Assembly (NCBI RefSeq): GCF_024172185.1
Contig: NZ_JAMZEC010000001.1
Coordinates: 7,663,001 to 7,727,000, forward strand
Reading direction: 5' to 3'
DNA from: Nonomuraea roseoviolacea subsp. carminata
Lineage (GTDB): Bacteria; Actinomycetota; Actinomycetes; Streptosporangiales; Streptosporangiaceae
DNA length: 64,000 nucleotides
Below the pieces are notes generated by a model. The model saw nothing but the letters and a program-made list of their open reading frames with translations, was not told where the DNA came from and made no database searches. The position numbers and the translations under genes are program-made. Within the stretch, counting starts at the first letter, position 1, and every line of letters starts with the position of its first letter. Shown here one piece after another: positions 33,215 through 41,257 of the stretch.

Positions 33215-34486
33215 TCACGGCGCGGAGGTGAACGCCTTGTCCATGCGGCCGAGCACGGCCGGCACGTCCACCGTCCCGTTGAACAGCTCCTGGATCGAGG
33301 TCAGGTGCTCCTGCTGGACCTTGGGGTTGGGCCACGCCTGGTCCGGGTAGAGCGTGGACCTCCCCGCCTTGACGGCGTCCAGGACCGGCTGCTGGAGGGC
33401 GTCGGCCCGGAAGCCGGGGGCGGACAGGGCGGGGCTGCTGCCCGAGGCCGTCGCGTACAGGGCCTGGCCCTCGGGTGAGGCGAGGAAGCGGATGAACCGC
33501 CTGGCCAGGTCGGGGTTCTTGGCCTTGGCGTTGACGCCGTAGACGATGCCGACCGAGACGGGCAGGTAGGTCCCGGCCGCGCTGTCGGTGGCGGGGAAGG
33601 GCGTCATCGAGAACGTCGTGCCGTCGGGGGCGTACTCGCGGGCCGACTGCACGGCCGACAGCACGTGCACCACGCCGAGCGCCTTGCCCTGGCCGAACAT
33701 CCGCATCTGCTCGTCGTAGCCGACGCCGTTGGGGCTGTCGTTGAAGCAGCCCTGGTCGCGCATCTGCACGTACTGCTCCAGCGCCTGCTTCCACGCCGAG
33801 CCCGCGAAGGTGGCCTTGCCGTCCTTCTGCGCCTGGGTGAAGCCGGGGTTCGGGCCGTAGACGAGGGAGGCGGTCAGCGCGTACGGCACGAGCTGGGTCA
33901 CCCAGGCCGACTTGAGGCCGAGGGCGAACGGCACGACGCCCTTGGCCTTGGCGTCCTTGCAGAAGCGCAGCACCTCCGGCCACGTCGTGGGCTTGGCCAG
34001 CCCGCTCGCCTGGAGCGCCTGGTCGTTCCACACCGCGCCGATGGCGCCGACGGTCACCGGGACCGCGACCACCTTGCCGGCCGGGTCGCTGGTGACGGCC
34101 TTGAGGTCGGCGCTCAGGCCGCCCGCCCAGCCCTCGCCGGACAGGTCCGCCAGCATGCCGTCCTTGCCGAGGTCGCGCACGGCCATGGTGTTGCCGCCGC
34201 CCGGCCACATGCGGAAGACGTCCGGCGCGGTCCCGGAGGAGAGCTGGGTGCGGATCTGCTGCTGGTAGGAGGCGTCGTCCTCGGTGAAGGTGGTCTTCAC
34301 GACGACGCCGGGGTTGGCCTTCTGGAACGCCTCGATCGCGGCCTTGGCCGGGCCCTGGCCGGCCGCGGCCAGCGTGAGCACCTGGCCGGACCCGCCGGCG
34401 CCGGCGGAGCCGGTGCCCGAGGTGGAGCAGGCGGTGGCCGCGAGGGCGAGGCAGCTCGCGGCCGTGAACGCGGTGAACGACTTCAT
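33215..34486 (-). CDS. ABC transporter sugar-binding lipoprotein
   Basis: A 423-residue extracellular binding protein of the MalE/CUT1 class. The lipoprotein signal has a lipobox near residue 20 (LALAATACS). Typical parts are AIEAFQKANPGVVVKTTF, GTAPDVFRMWPGGGNT, a middle DQGCFNDSPNGVGYDEQMRM and the hinge TTFSMTPFPATDSAAGTYLP. The ligand is unknown. Unusually, the gene follows both permease genes. The two permeases and this protein lack a dedicated ATPase, as in systems served by a shared MsiK-type ATPase. Confidence 0.93.
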   Translation of the reverse strand: MKSFTAFTAASCLALAATACSTSGTGSAGAGGSGQVLTLAAAGQGPAKAAIEAFQKANPGVVVKTTFTEDDASYQQQIRTQLSSGTAPDVFRMWPGGGNTMAVRDLGKDGMLADLSGEGWAGGLSADLKAVTSDPAGKVVAVPVTVGAIGAVWNDQALQASGLAKPTTWPEVLRFCKDAKAKGVVPFALGLKSAWVTQLVPYALTASLVYGPNPGFTQAQKDGKATFAGSAWKQALEQYVQMRDQGCFNDSPNGVGYDEQMRMFGQGKALGVVHVLSAVQSAREYAPDGTTFSMTPFPATDSAAGTYLPVSVGIVYGVNAKAKNPDLARRFIRFLASPEGQALYATASGSSPALSAPGFRADALQQPVLDAVKAGRSTLYPDQAWPNPKVQQEHLTSIQELFNGTVDVPAVLGRMDKAFTSAP

Positions 34487-34523
34487 GACAGTCTCCGGAG
34501 TCGGGGAACGGGGGGTGCGCGGC

Positions 34524-35348
34524 TCAGCCCTTGAGGCCGCCGGCGAAGCCCTTGATGATGTGCTTCTGCAGCGCGAAGTAGAGGACCAGGATCGGGACGA
34601 CGCTGATCACCAGGCCGGCGAAGATGAGGGGCCACTGGGAGACGTACTGGCTGACGAAGCCGTAGATCGCCACCGGGGCCGTGGTGTTGTCGCTGCCGCC
34701 CAGGTAGAGCAGCGGGGTGAAGAACTCGTTCCAGATGCCGACGGCGTTGAGGATCACCACGGTTCCGGTGACCGGCCGCAGCAGCGGGAACACCACGGTG
34801 ACGAACGAGCGCACCGGGCCGCACCCGTCGAGCAGCGCCGCCTCCTCGTAGTCGAGCGGCAGCTCGCGCAGGAACATCGTGTAGAGGAAGACCGAGAACG
34901 GGATCTGCTGCCCGACGTTGATGAGGATCACCGCCCAGAGCGTGCCGAGCAGCCCCACGTCGCGCATGGTCGCGTACAGGGGAAGCAGCGCGAGCTGCCC
35001 GGGGACGAGCAGCCCGCCGACCAGGAGGAAGAACGTGGCCCGCGACCAGCCGCGGGTCACGCGGGCCAGCGGGTACGCGGCCGCGGCGGCGAAGGCGATG
35101 ATCAGCGCGACGCTGACGACGGTGATGACGAAACTGTTGGCCAGCGCCGCCCCCAGACCGGCCTCGTCCCACGCCCGCGCGTAGTTCCCCAGCGTGGGCG
35201 GCCAGGCGAAGGCCAGGGCGCCGCCCTCGCTGTCCTGCGGCTTCAGCGAGACGTTGAGCAGCCCGGCCAGCGGCACGAGGAACAGCAGGGCGAGCAGGAT
35301 CAGCGTCGCCTCGCGGACGAGGGTCCGCCAGGTGTAGCGGGCGTCCAT
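34524..35348 (-). CDS. Carbohydrate ABC transporter permease (MalG-like)
   Basis: A 274-residue inner-membrane subunit with six helices. The EAA loop that contacts the ATPase is LPLDYEEAALLDGCGPVRSF. The C-terminal FALQKHIIKGFAGGLKG is the standard MalG-type ending. The ATG at 35348 shares its A with the stop of the upstream permease (TGATG). It transports the sugar delivered by the adjacent binding protein. Confidence 0.94.
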   Translation of the reverse strand: MDARYTWRTLVREATLILLALLFLVPLAGLLNVSLKPQDSEGGALAFAWPPTLGNYARAWDEAGLGAALANSFVITVVSVALIIAFAAAAAYPLARVTRGWSRATFFLLVGGLLVPGQLALLPLYATMRDVGLLGTLWAVILINVGQQIPFSVFLYTMFLRELPLDYEEAALLDGCGPVRSFVTVVFPLLRPVTGTVVILNAVGIWNEFFTPLLYLGGSDNTTAPVAIYGFVSQYVSQWPLIFAGLVISVVPILVLYFALQKHIIKGFAGGLKG

Positions 35349-36292
35349 CAGGAGCTCCTCCTCTGCGTCAGGCGGAACTGGACGGCGGCCAGCACCGCGA
35401 TGACCGCGGTCATGACGACGGCCAGCGCGATCGAGAAGGGGTAGTCGCCCAGGGAGAAGGCGCTCTTGTAGATGGCGGTGGAGATCGTCTCGGTGGCGGT
35501 GCCGGGACCGCCGCCGGTCATGGCCATCACCTGGTCGAACTGCTTGAGCCCGCCGATCAGGCACAGCATCACGTTGATCACGACGGCGCCGTTCAGCAGG
35601 GGCAGCACGACGTGGCGGAACCGGCTCCACGCGCCCGCCCCGTCGATCGTGGCGGCCTCCAGCACCTCCGCCGGGATCGCTTGCAGTCCCGCCAGGTAGA
35701 TGACCATCGAGTAGCCGGCGAACTGCCAGACGATCTCGGCGACGACCGCGTACAGCGCCGTGCCGGGGTCGCCCAGCCAGTCGTGCGCCAGCGCCCCGAG
35801 CCCGGCCGCGCGCAGCGCCTCGTTGAGCGCGCCGTCGGGCGAGAGCAGGAAGCTCCACACGTAGCCGGCGACCAGCGGCGTCAGCACCACGGGCGCGAAG
35901 AAGACGACGCGCAGCACGTACCGGCTCCTGACCACCCGGTTGACGCCGAGGGCCAGCAGCAGCCCGGCCACGTTCTGCACGACGGTGGCCGTGGCGGCCA
36001 GCAGCAGCGTGTTGACCAGCGCGTCGCGGGCGGCGCGGTCGGCGAGGACGTCGGCGTAGTTGCCCAGGCCGACGAAGGACCAGCCGGGCCGCAGCCCGTT
36101 CCAGTCGGTGAAGGAGAACACGGCGCCGTTGACGCTGGGGACCACGACGATGAAGACGTAGACGGCGACCGCCGGCACCACGAACCACCACGGGGCCCGC
36201 ACCCCGGCTCGCTGTCCTCGCGCGGTGGCGGGCGTGCGGGCGGCGGGTGCCCGCGCTCCGGGCGGTGTCGTCGTCGCGTGCGGCGCGGCCAC
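35348..36292 (-). CDS. Carbohydrate ABC transporter permease (MalF-like)
   Basis: A 314-residue permease, first gene of the operon. A Pro/Ala-rich cytosolic tail of about 33 residues precedes the first helix (WWFVVPAVAVYVFIVVVPS). It continues with FTDWNGL and FVGLGNYADVL, and the EAA loop is IPAEVLEAATIDGAGAWSRF. GTG at 36292 follows AGAGGAG. It is transcribed from a strong promoter with a LacI operator immediately downstream of the start point. Confidence 0.94.
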   Translation of the reverse strand: MAAPHATTTPPGARAPAARTPATARGQRAGVRAPWWFVVPAVAVYVFIVVVPSVNGAVFSFTDWNGLRPGWSFVGLGNYADVLADRAARDALVNTLLLAATATVVQNVAGLLLALGVNRVVRSRYVLRVVFFAPVVLTPLVAGYVWSFLLSPDGALNEALRAAGLGALAHDWLGDPGTALYAVVAEIVWQFAGYSMVIYLAGLQAIPAEVLEAATIDGAGAWSRFRHVVLPLLNGAVVINVMLCLIGGLKQFDQVMAMTGGGPGTATETISTAIYKSAFSLGDYPFSIALAVVMTAVIAVLAAVQFRLTQRRSS

Positions 36293-36410
36293 GTGTGACT
36301 CCTCTCGCAGGGGGTGCCGGGCCCGATGGAGCCACGGGGGATGACGGGATGGGGAACGCCTGTCCGGGGCTCTCGTCGGCCAGGTGCCGGGACGCGCCCA
36401 AGGGGAGTGC

Positions 36411-36468
36411 CGTGAATCGATTCACGAGCGTTTCGGGCAGATTACGGGTGGGCCCCGGGTCGTGTCAA
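36411..36468 (-). promoter_or_regulatory. Promoter and LacI operator of the ABC operon
   Basis: On the minus strand -35 TTGACA (36468-36463) and -10 TAATCT (36444-36439) are separated by 18 bp. The perfect 16-bp palindrome CGTGAATCGATTCACG (36411-36426) lies at about +6 to +21, where a bound repressor would block initiation or elongation. Confidence 0.85.
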
Positions 36469-36484
36469 CGGTCCGCCGGCCGGC

Positions 36485-36513
36485 TTCGTGAATCCATTCA
36501 CAGGCGCTAGGCT
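36485..36513 (+). promoter_or_regulatory. Promoter and LacI operator of the lacI-type gene
   Basis: TTCGTG (36485-36490) and TAGGCT (36508-36513), 17 bp apart, flank the operator GTGAATCCATTCAC (36488-36501, one asymmetric base). This suggests autoregulation. Confidence 0.65.
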
Positions 36514-36550
36514 GACGGCGATCTCCAGCCGCACGACGACGAGGAGCGCC

Positions 36551-37588
36551 ATGACCTCCCCGCCACGGCGCCCCAGGGCCGTGAGCTCCGTCCCCACGGT
36601 GGGCGACGTCGCCGCCCGCGCCGGCGTCTCGCGGGCGACCGTCTCCTACACCTTCACCCAGCCCGACCGCGTCTCGCCCGACCTGCGCCGGCGCGTGCTC
36701 GCCGCCGCCGACGAGCTCGGCTACGTCGGCAACGACGCCGCGCGGCGGCTGCGGGCCGGCCACAGTCTCGCGCTCGGGTTGCTCGTCTCCAGCGCCGCCA
36801 ACCCGGTGTACGCGGAGATCTCGGCGGGCGCCGAGGCGGAGGCCGCCGCCCACGGCCGGTTCGTCCTGCTCGCCAACAGCGACGAGAGCGCCGAGCGGGA
36901 GCGCGCCTACCTCAACTTCTTCGAGTCGCAGCACGTCAGCGGCATCATCGCCGCCCCGGTCGGCGACGTGCCCGCCGAGCTGCTCGGCCTGCGGAGCAGG
37001 GGCACGCCGTTCGTCCTCGTCGGCGTCGCGCCGGGCCCGCACAGCTATCCGGCGATCTCGGGCGACAACGAGCGCGGCGGCCATCTGGCCGCCGCCCACC
37101 TGCTCGCGCAGGGCAGGCGGCGGCTGCTGTTCGCGGGCGGCCCCCACCCGCACGTGGACCTGCGGCTGGCCGGGGTGCGGCGGGCCATCGCCGAGTCGGG
37201 CGTGCCGGCCTCGCTGGAGGTCGTCCGGGTGCGGGTGCAGACCGCGAAGGTGGGGGAGGAGGTGTCGCGGACGCTCCTCGAACGGCCGGAGCGCGACTTC
37301 CCCGACGGGATCGTCGCGGGCAATGACCTGCTCGCGCTCGGCCTGCTGCACGGGCTGATCGTGGCCGGCGTGCGGGTGCCGGAGGACCTCTCGCTGGTGG
37401 GGTACGACGACATAGAGTTCGCCGACTTCGCCATCGTGCCGCTCACGAGCGTCCGCCACCCGTCGGCGGCCTTGGGGGCCGGCGCCGTGCGCCTGCTGCT
37501 CGGCCTTGAGGACGAGCAGGACATGCAGGGACGTTTCGAGCCCGAACTCGTCGTCCGCGCCACCTCCCTGCCGACCGCCCGCCCCTGA
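36551..37588 (+). CDS. LacI family transcriptional regulator
   Basis: A 345-residue repressor. The HTH and hinge are TVGDVAARAGVSRATVSYTF and LGYVGNDAARRLRAGHS, followed by a periplasmic-binding-protein-like effector domain (LALGLLVSSAANPVYAEI, GIIAAPVGDV, DGIVAGNDLLALGLL, GYDDIEFADFAIVPLTSVR). The recognition helix reads SRATVSYTF rather than SxxTVSRVL. ATG at 36551 follows GAGGAGCGCC; an in-frame GTG at 36488 is rejected because it lies inside the operator. It should control itself, the ABC operon and the downstream secreted protein through GTGAATCSATTCAC sites. Confidence 0.94.
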   Translation: MTSPPRRPRAVSSVPTVGDVAARAGVSRATVSYTFTQPDRVSPDLRRRVLAAADELGYVGNDAARRLRAGHSLALGLLVSSAANPVYAEISAGAEAEAAAHGRFVLLANSDESAERERAYLNFFESQHVSGIIAAPVGDVPAELLGLRSRGTPFVLVGVAPGPHSYPAISGDNERGGHLAAAHLLAQGRRRLLFAGGPHPHVDLRLAGVRRAIAESGVPASLEVVRVRVQTAKVGEEVSRTLLERPERDFPDGIVAGNDLLALGLLHGLIVAGVRVPEDLSLVGYDDIEFADFAIVPLTSVRHPSAALGAGAVRLLLGLEDEQDMQGRFEPELVVRATSLPTARP

Positions 37589-37633
37589 CCCGCCTTCCCC
37601 TTCCGCCGTCGTCGCGGGGCCGGGGAAGGGGCG

Positions 37634-37694
37634 TTGACAGGCTCGTGAGGCCGCCGTTACGCTCGCCCGCACATCGCGCCGTGAATCGATTCAC
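37634..37694 (+). promoter_or_regulatory. Promoter and LacI operator of the 1041-residue secreted protein
   Basis: -35 TTGACA (37634-37639), 18-bp spacer, -10 TACGCT (37658-37663). The perfect palindrome GTGAATCGATTCAC (37681-37694) lies about 10-25 bp downstream of the predicted start, the same arrangement as at the ABC operon. Confidence 0.85.
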
Positions 37695-37729
37695 AGAAGA
37701 AGCGGGACGGCGCGCCCTGGAGGACGATC

Positions 37730-40700
37730 ATGAGCTCGACCCGACATGGCGGCGGCCCCGCCACCCGCGGCGTCCGGCGCGTCACCGCCGTGGTCACCGC
37801 CGTGGCCGTCACCGCCACGCTGGCCCTGACCCCCGCCCCCGGGGCCGTCGCGGCCGTCGTGCCGACCCCTGCCGCGACCACGCGGGCGGCGGGCGGCGCG
37901 CCCGGCCCGCTCCCCGAGGTGGCCCCGCTCGATCCCGGCACGATCGACCTGGCCGCCTTCACCGGCCTGGAGCAGCAGATCGCCCCCTACCTCGCCAACC
38001 TGGCCCGCCTGGCCAACAGCGTCGACGACGACAGCGCCACCACCTATGGCTACATCACCTGCGGCTGCTGGCGCGCCGGCCAGAGACCGGACGACGCGCG
38101 CGTCATGGAGAACGTCCTCACGCTCGCCTACTTCTACACCGCCGACCGCCCCTGGAACCCGTACCACCGCGACCCGGCCCTGCGGCTGCGCCTGGAGGCC
38201 GCCCTGCGCTTCATGCTCGGCACCCAGAACGCCGACGGCTCGTTCCCCCAGGGAGGCGGCGACCTCCATTCGCGCGCCGCGACCGGCTTCGCGCTCGAGC
38301 TGTACGCGATCATGGCGGACCTCCTCGACGCCGACGGCACCGTCGATCCCGCGCTGGTCCCGTCGCTGACCGCGGCGCTGAAGCGGGCGGCCACCTGGTT
38401 CCTGGAGGACCAGGAGGTGTGGGGGCCGCGCGGCTCCCAGTTCGCCAACCAGGTGGCGGGCGGCCTCGTCGGCATCTCCCGCCTGCTGCGCCGCCTTGAC
38501 GACCCGGCGTTACGCGCCCGCTTCGAGCAGCGCCTCGCCGAGCACGAGAGGATCTCCCAGAGCGAGGCCGGCTTCTACCGGGACGGCACGGTCGCCCACC
38601 GCTACAGCATCGAGGTGGAGACCGAGGACCTCGCCGGCTGGGCCGACCCCGCGACCCGGCCGGTCATCGACCGGATGCAGCGGCGCTACATGGACTGGGC
38701 GCAGTACAACCTGCTCTACGACCAGGGGCTCGACGGGTTCTTCGTCAACACCGCGGCCGACTCGCGCCACCGCGGCTGGAACTACGCGGCCGAGCTGCCG
38801 ATCGGCTCCAACAACCTCTGGGGCGCGACGATCCCGCAGGCCCGCGCCTACGCGGCCACCAAGGAGGAGGTCGCCGAGCGCCGCGCGGCGTTCGTGAAGG
38901 GCGGCTGGCGGACCTCGGTCGCCCCGCTCGTCGCGCCGGCGTGGGCCTACCTCGACCCGGCCGTCGTCCGCGACGTGGCGCTGGGGGAGGAGTACCATCC
39001 GGCCGCCGCCGAGCGCCGCGCGGCCATCGCCACGCTGCGGCCGTACGCGGGCGCGCCGTACACCGAGGTCCGCGCCGACTCGGTCACCGGTCAGCGGTTC
39101 GTGTTCGCCAAGCGCCCCGCGTACGTGGTGGGCATGGGCTTCGGCCGGCACGTGAACACGCAGTACGGCTACTGGGACAACCAGCGCTTCGGCCTCGGCT
39201 ACCTGTACGACCCGAAGCTCGGCGTCGTCATCCAGGGCCAGAACGCCCCGGCGCCCGGCGCGCCGCGTACCCGCCCGGCGGAGGCGGAGCTGTCCTGGGG
39301 CACCGGCTGGACGGCGGCCGACGGACGGCACACCGACGCCTACGACCAGCCGGTCCCCGCGTTCTTCCGCGACGGCTCGCCCGTGGACCCCGCCACCGTG
39401 CGCGGACTCGACGACCTGGAGATCCGCTACGCGGCGGCGGGCGCGCCGGTGACCAAGTCCGTCACGCTCGGCGACACCCTCAAGGTGCGGGTCGACGGCA
39501 CGGGCGCGTTCTTCGAGCGCATCCCGCTCGTCCTCGGCAAGGACGACACGCTCCAGTGGATCGGCGGCGACCCGGCCGAGCGCTCCGTCAAGGTCGGCAC
39601 GCGCGCCTCCGCCGAGGGCGTCTCAGGAGTCGTCGTCAACCGCGGCGGGCGGAGTCTGGAGATCCGCTGGACCGGCGCCGGAACCGCGACCCTGTGGCCG
39701 TCGTCCTTCCCGGTGGCGGGCGGCGGGCGCACCCTCCAGGTCCTCGACGTCACGGCCGCAGGCACGCTCGGTTACGACGTCCGCGTGGTCGACGACGCGT
39801 GCCCCGGCTCCGACGAGCGCCCGCACGTCCTCATCGGCGACCGCGACACCGGCGTCGCCAACGCCGACGACGGCACCGGCTGCACGGTCGCCGACCGCCT
39901 GCGCGCCGGCGAGCAGTGGGAGAGCCACGGCGCGTTCGTCGCCCATGTCACGCGGACGAGCGCGGCGCTGGTGCGCGGGCGCGTGCTGGGGGCGCGCGAC
40001 GCCGCGCGCCTCGTGGCCGAGGCGGCGCGCTCCGACGTCGGCCGGGACCTGGTCACCGCCCGGCTCGACGCCGCCGGCGGCGTGGCCGGTCAGGAGCTGA
40101 CGGTACGGGTCACGGGACGCGGCATCGCGAAGGTCACCCTCTCGGGCCCCTGCCTGGCGGCCCCGGTCTCGGCGGCGGGGGCGGGCGAGCTGACGGCGAC
40201 CGTGCGGGAGACGGCGCTGCCGGGGCCGTGCCCGCTCACCGTCGAGACCCTGCGTACCGGCGGGACGAGCGAGATCGACGCGCTCGGCCTGCGGATCGTG
40301 CCCGACGCCGAGGGCGTGGTCTTCCACGACGGCTTCTCCTCGGCGGAGGCGACGGCCGAGGCGTGGACGGCCGTGGACGGCGCCTGGAGCGTCACCGGCG
40401 GCGTGTACCGCCAGCAGGACACGACCCGTACGGGCTGGAGGACCGTCGTGGACGACCTGACCGTCGCCGACGGCTTCGCCGAGGCCGACATCTCCTTCCG
40501 GACAGCAGCGACGTCCACCGCCTTCGCCGGGCTCCAGGTGCGGACGGCCGAGCCGGGCGACGTCTACACCCGGTCCGGGTACATGGTGTACCTACGGCCC
40601 GACGGCTCGGTCGACGTCTTCCGCGCCGGCAAGGGCGTCATCGCGACGGGCAAGGGGGCGGCGGTCACCGGGACGACCCGGCTCCGTGTCGAGCTGCGCG

Positions 40701-40855
40701 GCGCCGAGATCCGCGCCTTCGTCGGCGGGGAGACGGCACCCCGGGTCACCGTCACCGACGCCGACCCGATCACGGGACCCGGGTCCGTCCAGCTCGTGAC
40801 GGGCCGGGCCGCCGTCGACTTCGACGACGTCCGCGTCGCGACCGCCCTGCCGTAG
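37730..40855 (+). CDS. Large secreted protein, polysaccharide-lyase-like toroid plus beta domains
   Basis: A 1041-residue exported protein. The Arg-rich N terminus and hydrophobic core end in an AVA-type signal peptidase site near residue 42. Residues about 70-430 look like an (alpha/alpha) toroid (RVMENVLTLAYFYTADRPWN, ALRFMLGTQNADGSFPQGGG, QFANQVAGGLVGISRLL, DWAQYNLLYDQGLDGFFVNT), followed by beta-sandwich regions (FGRHVNTQYGYWDNQRFGLG) as in toroid-type polysaccharide lyases. Residues about 860-1041 form a concanavalin/LamG-like domain (VFHDGFSSAEAT to VDFDDVRVA), probably for glycan binding. The exact family and substrate are not recognised. Its LacI operator links it to the sugar importer: degrade outside, import the products. 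Confidence 0.7.
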   Translation: MSSTRHGGGPATRGVRRVTAVVTAVAVTATLALTPAPGAVAAVVPTPAATTRAAGGAPGPLPEVAPLDPGTIDLAAFTGLEQQIAPYLANLARLANSVDDDSATTYGYITCGCWRAGQRPDDARVMENVLTLAYFYTADRPWNPYHRDPALRLRLEAALRFMLGTQNADGSFPQGGGDLHSRAATGFALELYAIMADLLDADGTVDPALVPSLTAALKRAATWFLEDQEVWGPRGSQFANQVAGGLVGISRLLRRLDDPALRARFEQRLAEHERISQSEAGFYRDGTVAHRYSIEVETEDLAGWADPATRPVIDRMQRRYMDWAQYNLLYDQGLDGFFVNTAADSRHRGWNYAAELPIGSNNLWGATIPQARAYAATKEEVAERRAAFVKGGWRTSVAPLVAPAWAYLDPAVVRDVALGEEYHPAAAERRAAIATLRPYAGAPYTEVRADSVTGQRFVFAKRPAYVVGMGFGRHVNTQYGYWDNQRFGLGYLYDPKLGVVIQGQNAPAPGAPRTRPAEAELSWGTGWTAADGRHTDAYDQPVPAFFRDGSPVDPATVRGLDDLEIRYAAAGAPVTKSVTLGDTLKVRVDGTGAFFERIPLVLGKDDTLQWIGGDPAERSVKVGTRASAEGVSGVVVNRGGRSLEIRWTGAGTATLWPSSFPVAGGGRTLQVLDVTAAGTLGYDVRVVDDACPGSDERPHVLIGDRDTGVANADDGTGCTVADRLRAGEQWESHGAFVAHVTRTSAALVRGRVLGARDAARLVAEAARSDVGRDLVTARLDAAGGVAGQELTVRVTGRGIAKVTLSGPCLAAPVSAAGAGELTATVRETALPGPCPLTVETLRTGGTSEIDALGLRIVPDAEGVVFHDGFSSAEATAEAWTAVDGAWSVTGGVYRQQDTTRTGWRTVVDDLTVADGFAEADISFRTAATSTAFAGLQVRTAEPGDVYTRSGYMVYLRPDGSVDVFRAGKGVIATGKGAAVTGTTRLRVELRGAEIRAFVGGETAPRVTVTDADPITGPGSVQLVTGRAAVDFDDVRVATALP

Positions 40856-40927
40856 CCGGGGCCCCGCCCGGCGCGAGGCGGCCCGGCGGCGACCCGTTCC
40901 CGGGCTCCTGTGCTGGGTGCCCCCTCG

Positions 40928-41257
40928 TCATCGCCTCGGCGACGCTGATGGTGACGCCGGACGCGGCTTCTCCACCGCGACCGGCGAGTGGGTGGCGGCC
41001 GCCTGCTCGCCGGCGTTCGGCGGGCTGCTCCCGCTCGGCGGTCGCACGGGCGAGGTGTTCGGCAGACGGCGGACGCGCTCGGTGAAGGCGGCGATGTGCG
41101 CGTCCATGGCCAGATCGATGATCTCGTCGAGATCGGTGAAGGAGTAGCGGACGGCGCTCTTCGTCAGCGGGCCGGCGTCGGCGAGCGCCCGGACCGTGCA
41201 CCCGGCCGGCCCGTCACGGGCCGGCACGGTCCTGGCAGGCTCGGCGGAGACGTTCAC
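40928..41257 (-). CDS. Truncated TetR-like HTH protein coupled to the NACHT gene
   Basis: A 109-residue product starting at GTG 41257, which overlaps the NACHT stop in GTGA. Residues about 22-65 look like the second half of a TetR DNA-binding domain (TVRALADAGPLTKSAVRYSF, DLDEIIDLAMDAHIAAFTER), but helix 1 of the HTH domain and the whole ligand domain are missing. The rest is Pro/Ser-rich. It is either a remnant of a regulator gene or a small accessory protein made with the NTPase. The coupling makes a neutral remnant less certain. Confidence 0.5.
   Translation of the reverse strand: MNVSAEPARTVPARDGPAGCTVRALADAGPLTKSAVRYSFTDLDEIIDLAMDAHIAAFTERVRRLPNTSPVRPPSGSSPPNAGEQAAATHSPVAVEKPRPASPSASPRR

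Noticed and set aside
36488..36550. Upstream GTG start for the LacI gene
   Set aside because: It lies inside the operator and before the predicted start point; ATG 36551 has a good ribosome binding site.
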